A DNA stretch of 64,000 nt from Merluccius polli (lineage: Eukaryota > Chordata > Actinopteri > Gadiformes > Merlucciidae). The translations under genes were made by a program, and so were the position numbers. How positions within the stretch are numbered: the first letter of the stretch is position 1; each line of letters begins with the position of its first letter. The stretch spans positions 1 to 64,000 of the forward strand of contig JAOPHQ010002280.1 of NCBI GenBank assembly GCA_030340625.1, read 5' to 3'. This document shows, in pieces, positions 1-11,216 of the stretch. Below the pieces are notes generated by a model. It had not been told where the DNA came from. It ran no database searches and saw only the letters and a program-made list of their open reading frames with translations.

Positions 1-528
1 AGCCAAATCGTAAATAAACTGGACACATTCGAAAGCTATCCAAGTCTTGCATATTTCACAAGTTTCCTGAACAAAGAGGCCCGGATAGCCTGTAAATCCT
101 ATCGCCTCCCCACTCCTGATGAACCTCAAGACCACAGACAAGAGGTTACCCAAGAGAGCCAGACCCCTCAACACAAGGGCTCAAATGAAGGATTCCACCT
201 TAAAGACACAAGAGTCATCTTATTATGAGGGAAAAACCACCACCTTGATCTATCTGCAAGGATGAAACACATGGCATTGCCAAATGCCCCACCTTTCCAT
301 CAAAGACCATTGAAGATAAGAAAATGTTAATTAATGAAAACTACCTCTGTTTTGGATGCTTGAGGAAGGGACACGTCACCAAAGATTGTAAAAGGCGACA
401 CACCTGTAGCTACAAGCCAGGATGTCCATAAGGTTGTCTCATGTATCACACAACGTGCTTCCGCCACCTCAAGCATCATCCCAGTCTTTGTGTCTTCAGA
501 ACAGTAGCCACAGAAAGAAGTTTTCACT
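1..528 (+). pseudogene. BEL/Pao gag C-terminal part with CCHC zinc knuckles
   Basis: Conceptual translation gives a nucleocapsid-like segment. A first knuckle-like part contains CKDETHGIAKCP (about 255-290), followed by CFGCLRKGHVTKDC (about 350-395), a CX2CX4HX4C knuckle expected to bind RNA in the gag protein. Upstream residues (SLAYFTSFLNKEARIA) match the usual BEL gag region before the knuckles. In-frame stops, for example near 225 and 428, and frame changes show that it is dead. The start lies outside the window. Confidence 0.7.
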
Positions 529-930
529 TATGTGCTACTCAACACGCAGAGCGATTCCACATTCATCCTAGAAGATCTACTTGATGAGCTGAATGTGGAC
601 GCTCAACTAGTGAAACTGAAACTTAGTACAATGACAGCTATTGACACAGTCATAGCAAGCAAGAGCGTACGTGGTCTACAACTTAGAAGACTCCATTCTG
701 GAAACCACATCCAACTGCAGAGAGCCTATACTCGTGGCTTCATCCCAGTGGACAAGTCTTACATCCCAATAGGGAAAACAGCGCTACGGTGGCCTTACCT
801 CAAACACCTAGCACACAAGTTACCATCACTCCAAAACTGTGAGGTGGGACTGTTAATTGGATATGACTGTCCGTCAGCGCTAGCTCCCCTTGAAGTTGTC
901 ATGGGCGGTAGAATAGAACCATATAATAGA
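529..930 (+). pseudogene. BEL/Pao aspartic protease domain (DUF1758 type), broken
   Basis: The frame from 532 encodes about 130 residues of retropepsin-like domain. The N-terminal catalytic loop reads LLNTQSDSTFI, where the family normally has D in LLDTQSDSTFI, so the catalytic aspartate seems replaced by asparagine. The C-terminal part reads VGLLIGYDCPSALAPLEVVMGG, which is the usual end of this domain. Homology stops at about 925-935, where foreign sequence begins. The role in an intact element would be cleavage of the gag-pol polyprotein. Identification of the domain is firm; the catalytic change is read directly but could be a sequencing error. Confidence 0.7.
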
Positions 931-934
931 ACCA

Positions 935-962
935 CTGTTACGCGCATACATGCGCGTAACAG
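935..962. repeat. Perfect 13-bp-arm palindrome with 2-nt spacer
   Basis: The arms CTGTTACGCGCAT and ATGCGCGTAACAG are exact reverse complements separated by AC. It lies exactly where BEL protease homology ends, so it is probably part of the terminus of the inserted element. Confidence 0.85.
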
Positions 963-1280
963 TGGGCGTGCTGCTCCACAGCGCACCTCAGCAGGTGAGC
1001 ACAATTAGACTAATCAGCAGCACACGCCATAGACAATATAAGCAACGCAAGTTTGTTCAGTTTGAAACGCAGCCAAGGACAGCAAAAGAAAGAAGAAATC
1101 GCTAAAGAGTCACGGAATTAGGATGCATGGGAACAAAAAATTTACACAGTATTTACCTGGGTTGATAAATAACGAAATAATGTTGATGTAAGTTTAAATT
1201 ATACCTACCCTTTTCCTAATTAAATGTACTTTGTTGTACTTGGTTGTGTTTGATGGAAAATACTTAACTTTATTTACATT

Positions 1281-2050
1281 GGGCCTCATTCACCAATATC
1301 TTCTTAAGAATCTTCTTAGATTCTTTCTTAAGTCCTTCTTAAGAAGATTTCTAAGAAGACCCTACGTCAGATTCATCAACGTGTTCTTAAGCCGCTGAAT
1401 TGTTCGCAGCTGTGTTCTTAGATTGATGAATGCCATCTCCTCGTAAACAGCGCGCATGCCAAATGAGTCTAATTCACATAGGATTAGCATAGGTAACTGC
1501 CCATTAATGCCCATATAAGGGCCCATAAAAGGGACAGCAGGGCCGTGTGCAGGGCCTCTGAAAAAAGATCTACGTGGTCCTGAAATATTCGTTCCCTCTG
1601 TAGGGCACGATCCGCAATCTCCTGTAGCAGCAATATATATGCCATTGTTTTGTAGGCCGTGGATGGAGAAATGCCACCTATAAATAGGATGGGATCACTA
1701 ATTGACGGCATGGTTTCCAATGTACTTGATTCATGTTAAAGCGTTGGCACATTTAATGTAATTAAAATGAAAAATGAAAAAAAAAATGAAATGAATAAAT
1801 ACATAAATATGACAGAAATTTCACTATAATGTATTTTATTGAACTTAACAAAAGAAGACAACACAACCATGCCAACATGTCGGCACTGAAATGTGCTTAA
1901 GAGTACTCCTGAGTGTTCGTAGGATTTGTTCTTACCTAAGAAAAATCCTGGATAAGAAATAAATTCATGAATGCCACAATCTTCGTAAAATCTTCGTAAG
2001 TAGGACTTAAGAACAAATTTGTTCTTAAGAACGTTTTGTGAATGAGGCCC
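1281..2050 (-). mobile_element. PIF/Harbinger-type DNA transposon remnant
   Basis: The inverted termini GGGCCTCATTCACCAA (from 1281) and TTTGTGAATGAGGCCC (to 2050) are followed inward by TCTTAAGAA-rich subterminal repeats. Both sides are flanked by ATT, a 3-bp duplication as expected for the PIF/Harbinger superfamily. The minus strand at 1484-1720 encodes 78 residues including IADRALQRERIFQDHVDLF, which resembles the N-terminus of Harbinger transposases. Most of the transposase is missing, so the 770-bp element is a deletion derivative. Confidence 0.75.
1484..1720 (-). pseudogene. Harbinger transposase N-terminal fragment
   Basis: The 78-residue reading frame contains LLQEIADRALQRERIFQDH, close in style to the R-rich N-terminal helix of fish Harbinger transposases. 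The catalytic DDE domain is absent. It lies inside inverted termini with a 3-bp target duplication, so it is a fossil of the element that carries it. Confidence 0.5.
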
Positions 2051-2158
2051 ATTGTTTTATTTTTTGTATGAAGGTTTTTCACCTTCCTTGTTTACTGGTC
2101 AAATAAATTGAAGAACGAGTGAAATCCTGAGTCTGATCAAGTCCTTCCCTTTTCAAGT

Positions 2159-2906
2159 GTGGGAAGCCATGATGTTGTAAATACACTTGACAATGTTCAC
2201 TTCATACAGTTCCTCAGTGACAACATCAGTCAGAAGGAGGACGGACACTACAAGATGCCCCTCCCTTTCAAGGGTAGCAGTCTACCTTTGTCACCAAACA
2301 ATAAGAGACTAGCTACTGCTCGCCTTCAGTGTCTGAAGAAGAAGTTAAAGACCAATAAACAGTAGGCTATAAGTCCTTCATTGAAAACATCAGCAAGGAA
2401 AAGACTGTTTGGTACCTTCCTCATCATGGCATCTACCACCCCCAAAAACCTGACAAGTTAAGAGTCACGAATCCCAGAATTACCTAAAATTCCTATGGTG
2501 GGAGGGTGGAGATTTGGAAAAGGAACCGCAGGAATTTAGGATGGCATTCCACCTCTTCAGAGCTGCTTCGTCTCCCGGATGCGCCATCTTCGGCCTAAAG
2601 TATCTAGCACAACAACACAAAGCCAACTACCCATCAGCATCGGCCTTCATCGAGAAGAATTTCTATGTAGACGACGGGTTAATCAGCGTAGAGTCAGTTG
2701 AACAGGCCAAGATACTGATCATCGAAGCACAGGAGTTGTGCAAAGCAGGAGGCCTACGTCTTCACAAATTCAACTCGAATCAGAAAGAAGTCATTGACTG
2801 TGTGAACCCCTCAGGAAGAGCAACAACCATTGAACCTCTTGAACTTAAACTGGATGCAACCCCAACAGAGCATGCAGTTCCCATACTGCGTGACCTGTAT
2901 GATTAA
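2159..2906 (+). pseudogene. BEL/Pao reverse transcriptase fragments
   Basis: Residues from 2159 (DGHYKMPLPFKGSSLPL, then LATARLQCLKKKL) and a second piece near 2400 (KTVWYLPHHGIYHPQKPDK) match the segment before and into the BEL RT. About 2490-2906 gives GGDLEKEPQEFRMAFHLF, SSPGCAIFGLKYLAQQH and FYVDDGL. The last is the catalytic YVDD box, at 2664-2675. The central palm between the HHGIYHP piece and GGDLEKEP is deleted, and the frame changes between the pieces. Homology stops near 2885. The intact role would be reverse transcription of element RNA. Confidence 0.8.
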
Positions 2907-2961
2907 TTCATTTTTTATGCAGCTTTCTGTGTTTGCTTATCATAACAGGATTTGGTGGGAG

Positions 2962-3982
2962 TGTAAATGACCGCAAGCTCATGTTGATATTACCTTATGT
3001 ATGTGGCTATTGTTTATAATGGTGATCAGTGCCGCATGTTGTATTTCCCTGAAGATCCCAAATTATTCTCGCCCTCTATCATTAATAGTAATCTGAAACA
3101 GTATGTTTAACTTACTGCTTTATAATGTATGTCAATATAGAGAACTATATGCTATGGTTTGAAATAATATCTTTATTACTCACATTTCCCTTTTTTGCGA
3201 TCTCTTATGTTCATTCTAAGGGGAAAGCTCAAGGCAGTGTTTCTCGCGATATGCTTCGGTATGTGCATGGTTCACGTCTATTATGACTGCGAGATCTTAA
3301 CGAGGAAGTGTGTAGCAAGTTACCGCAACATAACTGGTGCTGAAATGTGAGCTTGAGAAATTTATATTTAGAACTCCTAACGCTAAATTTAGTACCCTTG
3401 GTAAAGCGGAACGAGGTATGTTACTATTATTAGTGAAATTGTCACAGTGTAGGATTTATGTTTATGCAAGTAAAGGGGAACGTTTCTCTGTTTGTTCAGA
3501 TTAACATCGCTGCAAGCTAGCTAGTTAAGCAGCAGTCAGGGGCGGACTGGCCATCTGTGAGTTCTGGAAAAGTCCAGAACGGCCGTGTGGGTCTACGGCC
3601 GTCAGCCGTGATGAACAAACCCCCCCCCCCCCGTCAACAGTCGCGCAGCACCCCCCCCAGCCGGTCAAAAATCGCGCACCTCCAAGGCCGGTCCAGGACA
3701 AAATTCACAGGGCCGATTTTTGTTCCCAGTCCGCCCCTGGCAGCAGTGGATTATTTTTCTGCAATGTTATCTGTAGAAGTGAATATATGTATTTTCTTTG
3801 TCATGCTCTTATGTGTTGATCTAGTGTAATTGGTGAAGCTATAAACACTGGTTCATATTTTGTATATCATTTATAGTTTTCACGGTGCTTGAGACGGTGA
3901 CAACATGATAAAGAAAATAAAAACCAAAGGCACCCGTTTGGAACTCTCTGTGTCTTGCTTATCCAAGCCAAGGGCTGCTACA
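2962..3982 (+). repeat. Probable BEL/Pao 3' LTR
   Basis: A purine-rich tract (GGATTTGGTGGGAG) ends at 2961 and is followed by TGTAAATGACC. About 1 kb later AATAAA (3917) precedes a sequence ending CTGCTACA near 3982. This is the order PPT, TG, polyadenylation signal, CA expected for a 3' LTR. The matching 5' LTR is outside the window, so the ends are inferred. A hAT MITE (3537-3739) is inserted within it. Confidence 0.45.
3537..3739. mobile_element. hAT-type MITE with 8-bp target duplication
   Basis: The termini are CAGGGGCGGACTGG and CCAGTCCGCCCCTG. The flanks GCAGCAGT (3529-3536 and 3740-3747) are identical, an 8-bp duplication diagnostic of hAT transposition. The 203-bp interior is non-coding, with C-runs and a TCGCGC..CCCCC pattern that recurs in other elements of this window. 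Confidence 0.9.
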
Positions 3983-4109
3983 AATGCCATATCTAAATCA
4001 ACCATAAGGGGGCACTGTGAATTCTATATATATGATCGATCAGTCTTCACCAAACGTGAGACATTATGGTACACACACACACACACACACACACGCGCGC
4101 TTCATGTTT

Positions 4110-4800
4110 TAAATTGTATTTTATTTATTGGTTTATTTTTCAGGGACAATGCACACCAATCAAAAGTCAAACTGTAAATGAGCCATAAGTTAGCCTGGAA
4201 GGCTAATTTTCATCTGCTGTCCTTGGCCAGATGTTTAAAAGGCAGCCTTAAATTTATAAAAATAGAATTAAAATGCATGTGTTACAGAGATTAAAAAACT
4301 GAATACGTGACTTAAGAGAGCCAATAAAACATGAAAGGACAGATTAGCAGACAATGGCATGTAGACAGAACCAATGCACATACAGGCATAGCATACATAA
4401 GACACTAAAGCAGAGCGGACACAGTAACATCATAGACTACAGCATGTATCGGACAGGACAACACACCTACAGTAAAAGTAGGCTATATGACACTAAAGCA
4501 CATAGCATAGATACACAGATACTAGAGGCAAGACAAGCAAGATGAACAAGGACAAGACAGGTGGCAAGATGCCGGCAGAAGCAGCAGTTGCAGTGATCAT
4601 GTACACATGATTGGCTATTAATGAGCTATAATTTCAGCTGCCCAGTAAAGGAACAGTAGGTAGCCTACTACCTTCTCTAATACACGCTGGTACTGAGATC
4701 CATTCCTGCGACACCTTAACTGAGAATGAAGTGGCTGAAGGCACTTTTTCTAATGGCTACAACAGAGACACGTTTTCTGGAGTTGAACCTCTGGTTATAT
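4110..4800. repeat. Unnamed dispersed fish repeat, probably retroposed
   Basis: After a CA/CG run at 4072-4100 the sequence TTTATTTTTCAGGGACAATG begins an AT-rich repeat with CTAATTTTCATCTG and GGCCAGATG. Its beginning resembles the starts of the repeats near 51150 and 60130 (TTTATT, then a short conserved block). No coding capacity is seen. The class (SINE or LINE 3' end) is not established. Confidence 0.35.
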
Positions 4801-4826
4801 TTTACCTATGTGCGATGAATGTTTGA

Positions 4827-4828
<2 letters not shown>

Positions 4829-4882
<54 letters not shown>
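4829..4882. repeat. (TA)n microsatellite
   Basis: An uninterrupted run of alternating T and A, about 52 bases. Confidence 0.98.
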
Positions 4883-4885
<3 letters not shown>

Positions 4886-5209
4886 CCGCACATTTAAACT
4901 TGATACACTCCATAAGACGTAACCACATACAATAACACACCTGAATACATACAGACACATTGAAAAGAGAGTTCCAGGCTGACTGTTTATCTAGTGTGAT
5001 TGAGTTCAAGTATGCAGAAGGGACAAAGCATTTGCTAAAACCTTCTGCATCTCAAGGATCTCGTCTCCACCATACCTTATACTGTCACCATCTTATCAAT
5101 ACTGCCCTCTGCTGTTTACTACTGTAATAACTGTGTGTGTGTGTGTTTGTGTGTGTGTTTATCTATTCATCTGATCTGGTCTGACTTCTCGCGTTCATTA
5201 GATTACAAA

Positions 5210-5211
<2 letters not shown>

Positions 5212-5272
<61 letters not shown>
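5212..5272. repeat. (TA)n microsatellite
   Basis: An uninterrupted TA run of about 60 bases, flanked by (GT)n at 5130-5160 and (CA)n at 5300-5325. Confidence 0.98.
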
Positions 5273-5275
<3 letters not shown>

Positions 5276-5302
5276 CACACATACAGTATATGCACGCACG
5301 CG

Positions 5303-5334
<32 letters not shown>

Positions 5335-5965
5335 AGAAAGCGAAAAGCACAGCAACACTTCCTGTCTTCCTATCTGCAAGAGCCATTATACAGCCCATGT
5401 ATCTAATAGAACAAGTTCCTCTCAAATCTCACGGCAAAGTTGCTCCTTCACTTGGTGACATGGTATCACCTGCAGCCAGAAGTGAGAAGGTGCTAAGCTA
5501 TACCCTTATATAGCACACATTACAGCTTCTTGTGAATTGTAATTCATTTTATTAGGATTGTAATGCAGTGATGAACAATTACCATTCTAGAACAGTGTAG
5601 ACTGTATATCTTTGGTCTAAAAAGATAGACAGACATACACAGACAGACAGACAGACAGACAGACAGGTAGATGGGCAGATAATGCAAATAAATAGATCAA
5701 TGATACACACAACAGACTGAAATACATAAACTACATATAACGTATAACGTCTGCAACTGTAGCCATCTAGCATCAATGATGAACTAATGATACAACTTCT
5801 ATTTGATGGCACAAATACGATTAGTCCAGGCTACGGCTGGTGGATTCTACACGCGACCATAAACTGCTCTGGTGTCTGCTGAATGGTGACAAATGGATAT
5901 TTATACAGTGCTCTAGCTAGTCCTGCCACTGTGGCCACTCAAAGTGCTTTACAATTACAGTTATG

Positions 5966-6010
<45 letters not shown>

Positions 6011-6620
6011 GCAGGAGAAGAAGCCATGGATCTAACCAGCACACCTCCTCCACTACTACCTCCTGAGCTAAGGTGATAATTGAGTGAGTTTGTGATAGAA
6101 AAATGGAGGCCAGGGCCACGTTGCAAATTACATTATTGACTCCTCTCCTGCTCCCGCGACTTTACTTCTAAACAGATGAAAACAGATGTCGCGAGAAATT
6201 CGAATAAAACTCATAAGGCTAAAATAGTCGACCACATGACATCCAATGAACCACACCAGTCCATAGCAGTACAATGTTTCACACTATCAGCTATTGAGTA
6301 GCCAACTTCAAATTAACTGATAAAACAGCAATCACTTCATAGGTCGCAAGTGGCCTACATTTCGCAAATCTACTAAAATGTGATTTAATCCAGTGCGTGC
6401 CCAATATGTCTACCAACTATTTCGGCAGAATACCGTAGGCTACTTGGACTATAATAACCATTATTGCAATAAGGTTGAAGGGGCATATGGGTATGCTATG
6501 GGCGGACTGTTCATTTGTCATAATATCAGAATTAAAAGAGGGCGTCATTATAATTGGGCTGCGGTGGCTATTTAGAAACACATTTCCAATTTGAACTGAT
6601 ATTGCGATTCACACCATCTC
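5273..6620. other. Non-coding stretch with microsatellites
   Basis: It holds (CA)n at 5300-5325, an (ACAG)n run at about 5630-5665 and (CA)n at 5967-6007. No reading frame here shows recognisable protein character, and no transposon ends were found. Confidence 0.6.
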
Positions 6621-7735
6621 GTATTGAGTCGCACACGCACGCGCACCACACAACACGACGCGCCGCCATGGACGGCTCCGCAACGCCTTGCGGAAGGTGG
6701 ACCCGCGCTGCGATTTGATCCACTGTTTAATGGCGTGCCACTCTTTCTATGTTAGTAGCCCACATCATGGCTTGATGTGCCCAGTTAGACCGAGACCTGA
6801 TACTCCACGAGGACCACACATGTTGCGCGGAAGACACATGTTGCAGATTCTGTGCAGACGTTACCCACGTACCGGCGAGTAGAACGAAACCATTGAAATG
6901 CAATGCAAACAGGTAGCCCTATTTCTTCCTTTATTTATTTGCGTTAGGTTAAATTGCGTCGACCCAACGGCCAGAAGCGGTTCACTCCCACCGCCACCCC
7001 AGCCGCCTCTTCCACCCTGGCAGCCCCGATTGGTCAGCTCACACAGAGCTCTGGTCTGCACATCTGGAGCAGCGGCGGAGGCAACAGGGATGAGAGCAGT
7101 TGCTGCTGCGGCAGCACCCGCATTGCAACACAGGATCCAAGCTCCGCCAACCCACGGCGACTGGCTGTTGAATGTTTGGGGACTTCACACTTCACTTCAT
7201 TTCACGTCTCAATTTTTCATACCATTCCGCATTATAAGCTTGTCTTTCTAGAAATCATCAGCAAATTGTTTATCTGAAGTAGCCAAAGAGGATATAGGCT
7301 ACTACGTGAAGTGTGTTGCATTCTTTTTAAATAACAAACGTGTTTTGCAAGGTGGGCTATTAGGCATCACCAATTATTGTTAGTGTGGCACTGGAAAACA
7401 AATAAGTTAAAGTGTAAAGCAATAGGGACGGCGAGTTTGGAAACTATCAAGCATCGATTAGTGGGAAAAACTTTGTTCAACTTCTTTTTAGTAGGACATA
7501 TAGCACAGTCGTGTTTTTCATCTCACAACACCGTCGATATCAGTGTGTGCGTGTGTGTGTGTGTGTGTGTGTGGGGGGGGGGTGGTATGGGGGCGAGACA
7601 TGGTGAGCTGCAGGTGACTTCCGGATGGTCAGTCTGGATTTTTTGGATCTCGGCTCTAAAACCCCAGCAGCCCCGGCTGATATGGTGAGTAGGCTACTCT
7701 GTATTACAGCTGCACTGGTGTTTGTTCTGGTTTAG
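6620..7735 (+). other. CpG-richer patch with possible exon-like signals
   Basis: From about 6630 to 7180 the sequence is rich in CG dinucleotides (CACGCACGCGCACC, GACGCGCCGCC), unlike its AT-rich neighbours. An acceptor-like tract ends at GCGTTAG near 6947 and opens a frame of about 80 residues (QKRFTPTATPAASSTLAAPI and on) in which I recognise no family. A donor-like ATGGTGAGTAGG lies at 7682-7693. These could be promoter or non-coding exon signals, but nothing proves transcription. Confidence 0.2.
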
Positions 7736-7738
7736 GCA

Positions 7739-7740
<2 letters not shown>

Positions 7741-7831
<91 letters not shown>

Positions 7832-7926
7832 TCTGTGTGTGTGTGTGTGTGTGTGTGCATGTATGTGTGTGTGTGTGTGTGAGTGAGTCTGTGTGTGTGT
7901 GTGTGTTTGTGAGTGTATGTGTGTGT
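7741..7926. repeat. Long interrupted (GT)n array
   Basis: GT repeats run for about 185 bases with GAGT, GCATGTAT and GTTTGT interruptions. A shorter (GT)n run followed by a G-run is at 7545-7583. Confidence 0.97.
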
Positions 7927-9048
7927 AGGCCACAAGACAGATTAATTTAGTAAGGACAGCCCGTCTCCACAGTGAACTTCCTCGCCTGCTCTCATCTGCA
8001 TCTGCTTGATCCCTGTGTCGCCCTCAACTGATACCCCGCAGGTCTGTCGCCCCGTTGTGTTTCTCAAAAGGATATCAGGATCACAAGACATGTTGCCCCC
8101 CATCACCCCCCACCCCCGCCCCCATCACCCCCCCCAAGCCACCAAGATCACAAGACAGCTCGGGCAGACTCACCCTGAAAACCACACACACACACACACA
8201 CACCGCTGCATGCGTGCATACACACACATCCCTGCACGCACGTGCAGACACGCGCCCACATCCCCTGCACACACGTGATGTGAAATTATTTTAGGAAATA
8301 TGAAACGTCTTATCAGACCTAAATCTCTGAGGATGACCCTTTGGCACCAGAGGTCTGAACTCGTTCACAATAAAAGCTAAATTGTGTTAAGCTCCTATTG
8401 CTGCCAAGTTATTGGGATTACTGAATGTGTTGGAAGAAAGTGTGTTAAGTAGTTTGCAACTAAAGTCATACACAATGTATAAGCAAGGGTTCCCACAGTG
8501 GTCACATTTGAACATTATATTTAATTTCAAGGCCAAGGCAAGTGTAATTCTACTATTTACATTGCAACATCCCTGTACAAAAAAAAAACACAAAAAATGT
8601 TTGTCATTAAACTTGTGAAATATTGGAAACTATCATGTATCATGGATGGACATGTCCATCCATTGCTGTCTGAAAACACATGAAAACAACTCACAGTCCT
8701 GTTACTGTTAAGAATGCACTACCATGTGGGTCTTTCAGTTTTCCTTCATTGACAGTATTGTCAACATTCACACCTTCCAGAAAGTTCTGAGCAAACAGGT
8801 TTGAAGAGAAATTTGATGACACGAGGTACAGTGAGATGTTCAGGTACAGTAGGAGATGTTCTCAGAGATGAGATGAACTGATGGATTTTGCCTTTACCTC
8901 AAAAGCCTGCAGAGTGTCTATATTTTCTATATTTTTTTTAAAGGCCGCAGATGTGGAAGGCATTTGATTGGCTGCCACATATGTAAATCCCCTGCCTCCC
9001 AAATGGATCCTGTTGTATATTTGAATGTCTTGTTCAATACAACTTATA
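7927..9048. other. Non-coding stretch
   Basis: It contains a C-rich run at about 8098-8135 and (CA)n at 8184-8204. Otherwise I see AT-rich unique-looking sequence without protein character or paired transposon ends. Confidence 0.55.
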
Positions 9049-10347
9049 TTATAGACGGTTTCCCGTTTACAAACATGGTTGGATGTGCGCACAGCCAGGG
9101 GGCAATAAACTGTTTTATTGCCATAAACTTCTGTGGTCACATCAGCGTCTACATCATTGTAATCAATGTATAAACGGCGTTGTATTGCATTTTTCCATGT
9201 AAAAACTGATAATGGAATGAGAAAACACTATTTCAAGAGGTGAATGTGTTGGTTTGTCTTTCTTTTACATATTAATGTAACATAGCTAATGTTTGGGTGT
9301 AGTGTCATCCTAATATCACTGACTCAAAGATTATAATTTGACTGCACAAATAAATGACAGAATTTGCCCTCTTGTTATTCTAAGAAATGTTAGAAGGCTA
9401 GCTTTAGTTAACTGAGTAATGAAAAACATTATGATTTATGAACTTGCCTTTCGTGGTTTTGTTGTTCATCATTGAACCTGTCCATCTAACTTTTTGACAA
9501 TATCAACAATGATCATAGCCTATTTTAAACAGTCAATAACATGTTTGGCAGTTTGACAGTTATCATTTTGTCTATCCATGGACGCAGCTTATGCTACCTA
9601 AGCTAAGCTAAGTAAGCTACGTTTTACGTTGGACATTTGCAAGACATTCAAAAAGTATTCACACAAAACCTCACCTAGATTATTTGTTTGGACCACAGAA
9701 TCATGTCATAGTTCATGTTTTGTGCATTTCCCCCCTATTTTGGTCATATCCGATCCCCTCCATATTAGGCTTATAGTGCATAGATTTTGCACTAAGAGAA
9801 ATGGACATCAAACTTCCTCTAGTTATAAAGATTGAAAATCTATAAATGCACTATAATAATCCTAATAGGAGGGGATGGGTATGTGGCAAGATTTGGAAGA
9901 TGATGTCTCTTACATCGGAAGCCTCCTTCTACACCGATTACCAAAAGAAAATAGTTCTCACTAATGGGGAAATGAATGGATGTAAATTAATGGATATTGG
10001 ATAGTCTATGTCCAAATGGCCAATTATTGTATGGTTGATATAGGATATTATAGCCTACACGTATCTGATAGAAAAGCTTAGTGTATCTAAGAAAATCTAT
10101 GTGCACACAAATCCTTAGATTTCGACTCCAACCACCCTTTTAAACATAACTGACTTCTGTTTTTATTAAAAGGAGTGAACCCCATGGTATGTTAAACATT
10201 TTCTATCCCTGGCTTTTGCGATGAGTGCCGTTAATGGCACAACAAATCCTTGCCATCTTGATGGTTGTCTATCTGTTGTCTATGCTTTCTACCCCCTTGC
10301 TGCACTGCATGCATATCTGCTGTGACATTGCCCAGAAACCCGTCTAT
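9049..10347 (+). mobile_element. Unnamed ~1.3 kb element, copy 1 (uninterrupted)
   Basis: The ends are near-palindromic: TATAGACGGTTTC at the left and GAAACCCGTCTAT at the right. The whole sequence matches, in reverse complement, segments 18722-19149, 15208-15836 and 11826-12048, which together form copy 2. Shared blocks include AGGGGGCAATAAACTGTTTT (9100), TTAGAAGGCTAGCTTTAGTTA (about 9390), AATCTATAAATGCACTATAA (9837) and TGCCATCTTGATGG (10249). No long frame is present, so it is non-autonomous or decayed. Superfamily unknown. Confidence 0.75.
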
Positions 10348-11216
10348 TGAACTTGAATTTCTCCAGAAATGTTTCAAGGGTAAATGAGATTAACTATCAC
10401 TATCTGTGTTGTTGTGTTGTTATGACACATAAGCAGAAATTATTACACCCTTCAACTCCAACAGAAACCATTATTGACACCTATTTGCACCCATTGTATT
10501 GTATATAAGATTTTAGGCATGCCATCCATTTACAAGTACTTTAATAAGATAACCAGAGAGCTGTCGGTAGCTGAGAACAGCACTCTTCAGGGCCAAAAGA
10601 CTTCTGCCAACTGCATTTTCCAAAAGAGGACACGAAAATCCTCTGATTCGAAAAGATGTTTGAGGATGTTCCGTTTCTCCCTTGGCATTTCGTAGGACCA
10701 CTGCGAGAGAGAGAGACCACAGGGGAAGAGAGAGAGAGACAGAGAGAGGATTTTAGGAGGGGGCAGAGGTTGCAGGTGTCAGAAAGCCATTGAGTTTCCT
10801 TCAGGTGTTTGCTATTGATCTCTGTAAATGTGCAATCCATCTCTAATAGTTTCACTGTATAGTGAGGGCATAGTGCATGCCACCAGATTGGGAACAGACT
10901 CTCAGAGAGAGAGAGAGTGTGTAGAAAAAGGTTGCTGCTGCATTATTAATTAAGTTCATTCTTTTCAATGTGCTGATTGGGCTGGGGTAATTCCATAAAG
11001 GACTTAATTAGGCAAGAATCCTTAATCCATTGCTGCAGAGCAAACAGCTCTGTCTGCCACCAGACAGAGCTGTGTTTGTGTGCTCATATAACATTTTCTT
11101 GTGTGTATCTTATGTGCACTAGTCTGCAATAGTGTTGTAAGCTTGCACAACACAACTCTGAGCCTGGTCAATCTGTCCGATGGGCAATTACAGTTGAATA
11201 ACATTCAAGTCATCTC
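10348..11216. other. Non-coding stretch
   Basis: GA-rich runs occur at about 10704-10747 and 10902-10918. Short overlapping frames on both strands around 10470-10860 have no recognisable protein character. Confidence 0.55.

Larger units (their letters stand above)
936..2135 (+). mobile_element. LTR-like insertion splitting the BEL protease from its RT
   Basis: BEL coding homology stops near 930 and resumes near 2155. The intervening sequence begins TGTTACGCGC, contains a TATAAGCAA element near 1036, and ends with an AATAAA-containing stretch near 2103, as an LTR would. A 28-base near-palindrome sits at its left edge (935-962). A Harbinger element (1281-2050) is nested inside. I could not settle a target duplication, so calling it a solo LTR is inference. 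Confidence 0.35.
1..3982 (+). mobile_element. BEL/Pao LTR retrotransposon remnant, 5' end outside window
   Basis: In order on the plus strand I read a gag C-terminus with zinc knuckles (to about 420), an aspartic protease domain (532 to about 925), a piece preceding the RT (2159-2440), an RT piece with the FYVDD motif (2490-2906), a purine-rich tract ending at 2961 and a probable 3' LTR (2962-3982). This gag-PR-RT order and the protein style are those of BEL/Pao. RNase H and integrase are absent, so the element is deleted internally as well as interrupted. The frame is broken several times. It cannot be autonomous. Confidence 0.8.

Noticed and set aside
6898..7277. Possible 80-residue exon in a CpG-richer patch
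   Set aside because: The acceptor is weak, there is no recognisable domain and no matching downstream exon; recorded only as a low-confidence patch.
7377..7688. 103-residue plus-strand frame near a donor-like GTGAGT
   Set aside because: It passes through a GT/G run and has no protein character.
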